A stretch of 55,140 nt of DNA from Smittium culicis (Eukaryota; Kickxellomycota; Harpellomycetes; Harpellales; Legeriomycetaceae), in NCBI GenBank assembly GCA_001970855.1, contig LSSN01000417.1, positions 1 to 55,140 on the forward strand, written 5' to 3'. Position numbers and translations under genes: made by a program. Below are positions 44,768-55,140 of this stretch, in pieces (position 1 is the first letter of the stretch; each line of letters begins with the position of its first letter). The notes beneath the pieces were generated by a model. That model was not told the DNA's origin and did not search any database. It saw nothing but the letters and a program-made list of their open reading frames with translations.

Positions 44768-47700
44768 TGCTGATCATACTTTTATATAATAATGTTGCGT
44801 GGTATTTTATATAGAAGTTTATAGTATCGAAATTTAGAGGAAATTGAGAATTTGGATTGATTGAAGTTTGATGAAAAAACGCATATGTGTATACTCTGAG
44901 ACTGATAATATTATGCGTCGTAGTAAATCGGTATTGAGTATTATTCGTGTCTATATAAATAAAAGCGATGGATAAAGGATAAAGGATAGAATGAAAAAAT
45001 GTTTGTACAAATTTCAACTAAAAATTCACTTATATTTTTCTATATTTTTACAATATTTTTGTTAAAAAGAAATTCAATTGTGTTTAGCTAAACTTTGTCC
45101 CAAAAACACAAATTAAACTGAAAGTGAATTGTATAGTCTATTGACTATTTAGGGTAAGCCAATTATATCGATAATTACCAACTAAGTTTGCTTTTTAGGC
45201 GTAAATAACCAGGAAGAATCGAAATAGATAACACAATCTTGAAGAAATATGATTTTATAACTCATGCTGATATTAGTATTAGATATACAAAATACTCATT
45301 GAAATTTATTAATTTAGATACATCCGTACGCAGTAGATAATTGAAATTTACGAAGGAAAGTAAAATAAGCTGTATTAAAAACGCTAATAATTCTTAACTT
45401 TCACTTATTTCGAAAAAACAAGCAAATATAAAGCACCTTTCAAAATCGTAAGAAATTGAGAAATAGTTACTACTAAACTTTTTAATTCCGAATATCAAAT
45501 AGTAGAAAAAATATTTTAAATATTCATTCAGCTATTTAAAAAATTTTTTATTCATCAAAAATAAAGTGTGATTTCTATAAAACCTTCATTGAAATTTTTA
45601 GGGGAGAAGTGTACCACATAAAAAACTGGTTAGACATTCTACTAAATTGAAATTCTAAATATTTACCTTTAAAACTTATCAAATCGAGCTTCTTAACGTA
45701 GTTTATCAAGATATTAAGGTATAATTATGTATAAGGGGATTTATAAACCATTCTATATTTATAACTATGAATCTTTAGATGTTACAAGTACCTCAGTAAA
45801 TTAATTTGGAAACATTTAATGAATAATTTAAAATACCAGTAAGGAAATGTGATATTTTACAAATCCTTCCAAAATCGCTTGATCCAAGATATCTTTTAAA
45901 ACATAGCTAGGAAGAATATAAAAAAAATAATAAGAATGAGTTCAAATATACTCTACAATATATATAAGGAATAAATAATGATTAATGATATATAAAATTA
46001 AAAAAAGTATAGAAAAACACTATTAAAGTTTAATGGCTATACCTAGCACTTAATTTAGAATGGGGATATTATCACGAAATACTGATAATATTTACAACTA
46101 TTGTGGCCATCGCTTTATTCTTAAATTTTCAACTCATCTTTTTCTGGCACAGTATTTTTGGTTTATTTTTCCAAAGAAATCGGTTTATTTTATCTTGGAA
46201 TATCTATTAAAGAATATTACAAGATATAGTTTAAATCACCTATTAATATTTATTTAATGGCAAATAGCTTTTTTCTCCTATCCTCCTGCCCTTAAAGCGC
46301 CAATAGCGCAACCCCATACGATAAGTAATTTATTTGGCGAATCTACAGAATATTTTTGATTTTTTCCAATGTACTTTAATTGGCGATAAATCTCACAATA
46401 TTCTTTTTTAATGCGATATAACTTGCATTAAACTTCGATATTCTTGATGTTAGATAATAAATTTGTTTGTGTATTATTTTTAAATGGGCGTGGAAGGTAT
46501 TTCTGCCCTCAACCTATATATAGTATAAATTATATTTTCCCTTTTTTTTAGGATTAGGTAAATTGAAACGAGATTATACAGTCGACTTTTGAGAATATCC
46601 ATAATATGCACCCAATATTAAGTACTATACCCATAATAAAAATGAAAATTCGCGAATTATAAGCTTCATTACCTCCCACCCCTATCACTAAATATATTTA
46701 TATGATCAAATTAAATAATAAAAAATAGATTTTGGCTTAATAAACTCCCTCAATCACAAAATTCATTTCAATTCCAAGAATACACACGCCATTCCCCAAT
46801 GAATAAGATTAAATTGATTGCATATGATAACGATAAAAATTTCAATAATAGTACAATTGAAAAAATAATGGAAAATGTAAAAATTTTACATTTAAAATAA
46901 CAAAACATATAAGAAACTTGATGGTGAAAATAAAAAATTTTGTGATCCAATTTAACATCCTGTATATTCAAAAATTATAAATAGATGAATAAATATACAA
47001 CAGAATTTATTTATGAACAAGGCTATTAACCATTTTTTAACTTTTACTATACGAAATAAGTAGTTCTATCATCTTTCTCGATACGATTCGTCAAAACATT
47101 AGTTTTAACAATTTATTATATTATACATAAAAAGTTTTTCCTTCAATAAGTAACTTGATACAAAACATCAGATAATTAAACTCAAGTTAAAATATAAGAA
47201 AAATCACAAATTATAATTAATTGAATTACGTTTAATTTTTTTTTGAAATTTTTGAAATTTTTTGATATTTTTTATAAGATAATCTTATTGTCTCAAAATT
47301 TATATATTACAAATCACATATATGCCATATTTATATCTTTACAGTTTTTCATTAAAATACATAAGTTTTACATTTATAATGAATTTATTAAAACAAACCA
47401 TCGTGATTTTGATTCAATCAAATGCTAAAATTTTCAATAAATTTTCAAAGCATTTGATTTTTTCATTTTTTCAAAATATTATCCTAAATAAAAATCTAAA
47501 TAATATTAAACAATCAATCAGAATTGCTATTAATTAATTAGAATAGTAATAATTTTTTTTTTTAATTTTTATAATATTTAAAATTAAACATTGAATATAT
47601 TTAGATTGCAATCTCAATTTAGTCAAAAATACTGTTTTAATTTTTTTTTTAATATTTAAATCACATATTATTTATCTTTATTTCAATACATTTCAGATGA

Positions 47701-50700
47701 GGATTTTTTTTCATGTTTCAAAAAATATTTAGTTTATTAATGAAACTATTGAATTAAAGATTAAATATAGAGATGAGGATGATAGGGAAAAAGTTTTATG
47801 AAGAGAAAGTCGTTGAAATTTCCCTGATAGTAAAAATATCAGATATCTTATTCTATTTGGGATTTTGAATATGATGAAATGTAACTTTTACTGATGTAAT
47901 ATTACCTACTCATAAATATGTTTTAAATATCAATTATCTTGGAATTTCAAGTAAATATAATGGGATTTAGAAATAATTAAAATAAAATAAAAATTAATTT
48001 AGGAAAAATTTAGCAAGATTAATAAGTTTGTAATCTATGATATTTGAAACTATAAGAAGTATTTAAAATCATAAAAAGTTATTTATGTATCATAATATGG
48101 TCTTTTTAAACTGTAATCATAATTAATTTGACATATTTACAGTAACTTTGTCTTTTTAACATGAAAATTATTTAAAATAAAAACCTGTTACACCCAGTTT
48201 TTGAGTCAAAAACTTATCGAATTTATTCGTTTTATTTTGATTGATTCACTTAGCATATATTAGCACCTATAATGACGTACTTATTTGTGATGCAGATTTT
48301 TATTGGACAAGTTCTAGCATTCTCATTAGTGTTTTCTGTTTTCTATATTTAAGTTGTAAAAAATTTTAATAATTTTTAAAATAATTTTGTATTACACTAA
48401 GCTAAATCCGTTATCAAATCTAGATTTTATAGGTTATGGAGGTAAATTTATTTCAAATATTAGTAGGATATCTGCAATATTTATTCAATCATATTTTTGA
48501 GCACAAAGTATATTATTTTATTTTTTCGTTGTTGTGATAATATAATAATCATATGATAAGCTATAATATATTTGAGCAAAGAGAATTTTATGCAACCATG
48601 AAAAAAATTATTATTTTATATCGAGGAATATATAGTCCTATTTACGAGTTATATTCTGATTGATGGATTAGATAACTTTTATGATTATTTTCTCGATATA
48701 GAGATATCACATCTAATATACCCTAAAAAGCTAACTATTTGGTCAAAAATTAAATAAAATGAAATCTTTTAATGATAATACACTTTTTCTGGTAAATTGA
48801 TTGAAATTATTCAGTAAAGATATAATATGTATAAAAGACTAGACTTTTTAGTTTGTAATAAAATCAAATAAAAGCTAAATAGTTTGAATAGGAAGAGATA
48901 ATAGTTTAGTATATAATACCAGCGACCCTAACGCATATTTCGATTCACTTTGGACTTGAAATAATAAATATTGATCGCCGAGTGCGAAAAATAAAAAAGA
49001 CTTAAAATAATCAACAACTTTTAATTAAATTCTGTCATTATTAATGGGAATTCAACAAAAATTGTATTTTGCGATTACTATATTTGCGATGCGAGCTTCA
49101 ATACTAATTTAAAATATTTATACAGAGAATTTATAGAAAATATAGATTTAAACTTTTTAAATTTTATAAGTACAGTACCACAGAAATTTGAGAATATATT
49201 TTATGATTGAAAAACAATCGAATGCCATTAGTTGCAGTCAATTTACTAAATTCATTAATGAGATTAGTTGAATCTAAGCAATTACATAGTATATACTATG
49301 TATAGAAACACTCTAGAACTTTATGGAACATTTTGGAATACAATGGAACCTTATGAAACATTTTGAATTGTTATATATAAATTATTTACAGTTGATTCTA
49401 GAACCTTGTTGAAAATTTCATAATATTCTGTAAGCTATTATTTGAAAATTAATATTGCTTAAATTAATTTTTTATTGAATAATATCATTTATTTTTTTCT
49501 TCAAAAAATATAAAAGGGTAATTTTTTTCCATCTTTCAGAAAAAACCAAGTGTTTTATTTATTTCATTATATTTAACCCACTAAATATATATAATTCCTA
49601 TAATAATAAATAAATAACACTATCTTAGCTTCAGTTTCAGTCCATCAAGAGCCCTTTTTTTATTCGTCTTTTCATGCCTAACACTATAAGATCTTGTAAC
49701 TACAAATAATTTAAAAACAGCAGGTTTTATACGCTTTTAAAAAAAAAATTATCATTTAATTTTCAAGATTATATAATTAATATCAATTTAAATCTATGTT
49801 ATTATTTAACAATACTTAAAATGAATAAAATTTATTTGATTTTTTCAATTATTTTGTTTTGAAAAAAATTTTATAGATTAAATGAGTTGAACGAAATATA
49901 ACCGAATTTCATTGGTTAATATCACATCTATAAATGTATCATAAAATCACTTTGGATTTTATGGAAAATTTTTTTAATCTTTTTTTCCCGAAAAAAATTA
50001 ATCAATCAAAATTTATAACAAAAAAGCAATATTCGAACACTTTTATAATATATCATTGGGAAATTTTCCATCTTTAAATTTTATATTTAATATTATTATT
50101 TAGTTATTTAAAAATTTCACTATATAGTTAAATCATCAAATATAATGGTTTTAAATGAAATATGTAATTTTTATATGATAGTAATGAATAAAACCAAATA
50201 AAAATTTATTTCATTCATTTCCTACATAAATAGCTAAAGCTTATAAATTAATCTTATTATTTCATAAATCCAGATCATTTTTAATAATTCTATTTTTTAT
50301 TTCAAAAAAAAAATTAAATCATCTATGAAATAAATTTTTCAATGATATATACAAAAATATATTATTATCGAATTGAAGTAAAATTTCTATATTACAATCA
50401 AATTTAATAAATGTGAGAATTTTTTTGATTGAAGGATATTTTTTTTCTCATGAAATATAAATAATAATACTAAATAAAGAATTTATTTTTTTTTAATATA
50501 TAGTTAACTCTATAGTTATTTATAACACGAATTTTTAAAAAAAGCCCGAGGCTGGTGAATACAAAAATTAAATGTAAAAATTTTATTTTCTATAAATATT
50601 ATCATATATAAGAGGTTTTATAGTTTTAAATTTTCAAAATATCATATAAACTTATTTATCCTTCTACTTGTTTTCTACTCTTGAATAATTTTTGCTATCT

Positions 50701-53700
50701 GAGAAATACTTTACATACTCTATCCTTTTATTATTTAAGTTTTACAGATATATTTTTTATTTTTGCTAGACTATTTGTATGTTTTTGTGAATTTTTATAC
50801 ATTATACTATCTATTAATGGTATAAAAAATTAATTTCGCGCATTAAATCTTCAAATAAAGTTTTTTAGTTTTTAAATAATTATTTATTCCTATCTCTATA
50901 TATTATTCTTTATATTGAATATTTTCTTCATAAAAAATCTAATTTTTAATTTACAGCATTTTTTGTAAGAGCATAAATAATTTTTAAATGGACGCTTATA
51001 TAGATGAATGAACTTTATGAATAAAATATTTTATATCAACATTATATTTTATCCAAATGAACGTAACTTATTAATCATAATGAATCAATCTCTTCATTTA
51101 TGATTTATAAAATATAATAACAACTTTTAATTATATTTAAATTAAATATTTTTTATTTGAATTATTACTAAAAATTTTTATTATAGTAGAGAGTTTCGTT
51201 GTTTTTTTAAAGAGTTAGCTCAGATAATAAGACAAAGGGGATTAACTTTTAACGATTAATGAATTTTTCGCTCTGAAATATCTCCATTAATCAAGTACTA
51301 TTGAGTTTGTAACATTCTGTCTATTTTTTTTTTCAGATAAAATTTTTCTTAGTTTCTTAATCAATAATATTTATAGCTAAATAATCTTTTATATTCAAAA
51401 GAGGCTCGATTAGCTAGAAATAAAAAATTATAAAATTTATTTGAATATTCGTTACTGAATAATTATCTTAATATGATTCCACTTGATTCATAATTTATCA
51501 AAGGGATTGAATTTCATTGATCTTAACCATTTATTTTGTAATATAGTTTTCTAGCTTAATTTTTTTAGCCTATATATATATTTATTTCTTGGTGCTCCTC
51601 TATTTGAATAATACTGAATTTTTCATCAAATTCATTAATTTCAGATATTAGTTTAAATAACACATCTTGTAGTTAGCTAATATTTTTATATAAATTTTTA
51701 TTAGGTAAATTTAAATCTGGTTTAGATTATTGTAAAATTTTTAATGCACTATCTTAGTTTGAACTCAATTCAATTATTTTTATTTTAGTATTATAAAATC
51801 TATCTAATTCTCGCTTTTAAAGAATATTAGATTTTCAAGTAACAGATCAAATATTTCTGAGGGTTTAATCATAACAGAATTTCTTAAACATACAGCCTAT
51901 GAATATATTTCTAATATTTTTACTAGTATATATATATAATTTAGCACTAAATCATCAGTAAATACTTTTTAAGCAATAATATAAAGAAAGATTTTTGCAT
52001 TAGTTATTTTGATCTTAGTAAAGGAGTTTAAAATATTAATAAAAAAAATTTTTTTTTTCAATAATTTTAATTTGATTACTATTTCATATGAAATATATAT
52101 TTTTTCCGCAGAATTATAATTTTCGTAATTTATCTATATTAAGATTAAATACGTTTAAGGCATTAGAATTTAATAAATTTTAATGATAAATAAATTTTAT
52201 TTATTCTTCTGATTCCGAGTACTATTTATGAAATTATTCTATATCACTATCCTGATCAAATAAAACATTAAATTTTTTATATTTTTTGTTTTATATATGG
52301 TGAGATGATCCAAAAAATTTAAATATTTCAATAAATATTTTATTTAATATTTACGTAAATCAACTACTAAATTCAAATATAATAAATCGACGACTGCAAA
52401 ATGAATACTATGAGCTAATCAGGTTCGGGCATGAAATTCCAAAATTCACTTGTTCTAAACATAATAGATGCACTTCTAGTGTCAGCTGATAGTATATTTA
52501 TTTTTATCTTCAATTCAAATCAATGCACTTTATTTGTCACCATTTAAGTATCATTAGTCGCGGGGATATATTTTTTTAATTTAAAAATTAATAAAAGCAT
52601 TGCATACTTATTATTTGCATGTAAAATTAATCGCATATGTCTCATATTTCTAATATAAATCCATTCACCTAATGATGTTGAAATTTTTCAAACAATTTAT
52701 TTCATTTCTTTTAAACTTTATAATATTGAAATTTAATTCGTCTATGAATTCAAGATACTTTCTTTGTCATCTTTCTCTCAAAATAGATTTATATACTTGA
52801 GTCCTGTATCATTTTTGAATTTATTCGATAGTTACTAAAGTAAAAACTGATATTTTATCTAGCGGATTCAGCTTTGATGCATCCTTTTGTGGAGTTGAAT
52901 CGGCTTAAATTATTAAAATCAGATTAATATCAATACGCAGTTTTAATATATTTGTAGTATTTAATTGCTGATATATTTTTCGAAATTACCATCCTATAGT
53001 ATTCCATTTCTGTGATTCATAATATCTTTAATTAATCTGCAGTATTGTGACGCTTAAATATTTGACATAAGTGTATGAACTTGAGCTATAAATCATTTTT
53101 AAAATAAAATTTAAAGTTTTTTACACTGTAGACTCTTTTTTTCTTCCGGATATGATTTTCCACCAGAAAAAATTGTATTCTGACACATTTAACAAACAAA
53201 AAAAAATTAAACACATTTATTATTACTACTTTTGATATATTTTGTTGATAATTAAATATACAGTATAAATATTTACACTAAAATAATATAAAACTGTTAA
53301 TAATTTTATATGCTAAAACATAAAAAATATAAAATTTACTATTTTTTTTTTAAGAATAATATATTGGAGGAATTTTTACAAGCCCAAATTTGTGAAAATG
53401 TATCTTATAAAATTAATTTATAAAAATTGTGTTGTAGATAAAAAATACGGAAAATAAAGAACAATAAATCTCTAAATTAACAAAAAATTTTCTTATCGAG
53501 TCTGATTTAAAAGAAGTAATAATTACAAAGGTTAGCAATGTTCAATTGGGTAGTTTTTTAATGAAAAAGAGTAAAAATTCATTGAGTTATTTCATAAATC
53601 AAAACGCTTCTTTTCGATAATTATATACTTAGTAAAATATTTTATTTTTAAAATACTTACTATATATCTTTAACACTCATTATAATAGTTATGTACGAGA

Positions 53701-53777
53701 AAATTATATATAAAATGCGAAGATTAACAGCATTATTTTAACATCAAACTTATGTTAAACAAAAAATAAAAAAAAAA
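44768..53777. other. Long gene-free region, mostly extremely AT-rich
   Basis: About 9 kb without a recognisable gene. 44.8-46.7 kb has ordinary spacer composition; from ~46.8 kb to 53.7 kb the sequence is almost purely A and T with dense stops. Short open frames (46060-46257, 47243-47428, 47322-47537) lack coding character. A slightly G/C-richer patch lies near 48920-48990. Short imperfect direct repeats (GGAACATTTTGGAATAC-like) occur near 49320-49370. Confidence 0.6.
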
Positions 53778-55140
53778 TTTTTTTTCAGAGTTTATTATAC
53801 AAATTTTGAAAGTATACAAAAAACTATAAAAAAAATTTTATAAAAAAAATTTTTCAGCCGACCCCCCCTCCGCCGCTCTAGCAGCTCCATACCCACTGGC
53901 CATTGGTTCAAGGGGGCTGGTGAATCACTTATACTCTGCAGTATAATTGTTCTGGGCACGCGGATGCCATTCAAAAATTTGGATGTTTCCAGCTCAAAAT
54001 TTTGATCGGCTGTACCAGCTCGAAGCTGGCTCAAAGATTGTTTAGACTCCCCCCCCTCCCCAAGGAGTTTTCCAACTAGCCCTAACCGGGCTTCGTTGAA
54101 ATTCGAAAGTAAATTTTTTTCGTCAGAGCGGATAGGCGTCGGTATGAACCGGCCGATCGTCGTTGTTCGGTGATTTCGCCACCGGCTGCAGCTCAGAAGT
54201 ATGTGGTCGACCGTCTCAGGCACACACAAGTTGCAGCAGGGGCAAAATTTTTTGAATTTTTGGTCGACGATTTTCATGTTCGACAGGCGCTGGGCAGTCC
54301 GGAATGTGCCCATACGCATTTTTCCAATGTCCTGAAGGCCCAGCTTCAGGTCCGGATACATTGCTTGAAGGTCAACCCAGTTTCCTTTTTTGCCGATTTT
54401 GCGGTCCACCGTCCACCAGCGGATGAATACAGGTTATTTCATTGTTTCCGGTCAACTATCGTGATGATAGTCTGACCGTTTGAATCATGAGTGCAAAATT
54501 TCTTGATCCACCGGGCGCTCCCGGTCACCCAGGTGGCCATCCGGGCCTTCATCGGAGCCTTGATGAGGTCGGCTATCCATGTTTTTGAGGTAGGCCACTT
54601 ATGATATGCACGCTCACGGGCTGTGCTGGTGCGCATGAACACTGAGGCTATGCCCAGTTCATCCCTGATACGTTCCATGGCGGCTGATTTTCCGATATTG
54701 GCAACCAGTCGGATTGCCTTGTCTATTTCCATCTGTATGGGCTTGCATCTGGCTTCGCTCATGCCAAATGTCTCCCCACTGTAGCATCCAATCGGCATCA
54801 GCACCGAATTGATGAACTTTATTTTTAATGTTGTCAGCACATCAGACCGTCTCAGGAAGCTGTATGCAGCGTATACAGCCTTCCTGACCTTATTCTTGTT
54901 GTTCTTGATCGTCCCAGATACGTCCCACTTGCTATTCATAATATAGCCCAAGTAGGTGTACTGGTCGGTGGAGTTGACTTTTTGGCCCTGCAGGGTCATG
55001 ACAGTGGTCAACTCCCCGCTTATAGTCATTATCCCGCACTTGGAGGCATTCACAGCCAATTCCCAAGTGTCCGACCATTCGGTTATGGTGTATAGTGCAT
55101 CTTGTAGCTCGGCTGATGATTCAGCCAATAGCACGGCATC
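53778..55140 (-). mobile_element. 3' part of a degenerate LINE-type reverse transcriptase element
   Basis: The minus strand enters the window at DAVLLAESSAEL, where the first D is the last Asp of the YxDD catalytic box. It continues through the RT palm/thumb region (WELAVNASKCGIMTI, YTYLGYIMNS, INSVLMPIGCYSGETFG) to a stop at 54441-54439. The continuation (IRWWTVDRKIGKKGNWVDLQ onward) is in another frame from ~54430 to 53795, so the ORF is broken by a frameshift and stops at 54430-54445. It includes a C-x2-C...H-x4-C knuckle (CPCCNLCVPETVDHILLSC) typical of LINE RT C-termini. Downstream are TAGTTTTTTGTATAC, AATAAACTCT and an A(8) run, i.e. polyadenylation signal and tail. GC content is far above the flanks. 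The upstream catalytic part is outside the window. Confidence 0.88.

Noticed and set aside
46060..47537. Short open frames in the right-hand spacer
   Set aside because: They are Ile/Phe/Lys/Asn-rich products as expected of random AT-rich DNA.

Overview
This window looks like nuclear DNA of an early-diverging, zygomycete-grade fungus. Four things point there: a chitin synthase fused to a myosin-like head, a Met10-type sulfite reductase flavoprotein, spliceosomal introns with GT-AG ends (one with a perfect TACTAAC branch site), and very AT-rich spacers broken by microsatellites and non-LTR (LINE-like) retroelement pieces. The species cannot be fixed from the sequence; Harpellales/Zoopagomycota-type fungi are one guess.

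Layout from left to right. 1-145 (-): a piece of a LINE endonuclease domain running off the left edge. 608-3160 (-): sulfite reductase flavoprotein (MET10-like). 3161-6779: spacer. 6780-8400 (+): four-exon ERD1/EXS-domain membrane protein. 8708-9893 (-): two-exon unrecognised protein with weak Rec114-like architecture. 12557-19080 (+): two-exon myosin-head chitin synthase. 19616-20504 (-): two-exon cystinosin-like PQ-loop transporter. 20.9-21.5 kb: a decayed coding relic and a short 5'-truncated LINE tail. 22.0-22.9 kb: a hexamer satellite containing an assembly gap. 22.9-27.8 kb: an AT-rich desert. 27849-32453 (+): SNF2/STH1-type remodeller ATPase. 32699-34716 (-): four-exon TOE1-type DEDD nuclease with a CCCH zinc finger. 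35427-36164 (-): a four-exon mitochondrial ribosomal protein mL41, too fragmented to show as one ORF. 36.9-37.2 kb: two tandem repeat arrays. 37670-38608 (+): adiponectin-receptor/IZH (PAQR) family protein. 38961-44767 (-): three-exon WDR59/Sea3 homologue of 1881 aa. 44.8-53.8 kb: a long, mostly AT-rich gene-free region. 53786-55140 (-): the 3' part of a degenerate LINE reverse transcriptase running off the right edge.

The genes are housekeeping functions on both strands with no operon logic. They cover sulfur assimilation, Golgi retention/phosphate recycling, cell-wall synthesis, vacuolar cystine export, chromatin remodelling, snRNA 3' trimming, mitochondrial translation, membrane sterol/zinc homeostasis and TORC1 control through the SEA/GATOR2 complex. 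Sulfite reductase, the cystine transporter and the SEA subunit all touch sulfur-amino-acid or vacuolar nutrient metabolism, but their co-location may be chance. I see no tRNA, rRNA or CRISPR.

All splice junctions were read by eye, using reading-frame continuity and family alignment from memory. Exon joins inside recognised domains are secure. Start codons and the N-terminus of the 8.7-9.9 kb gene are less so.
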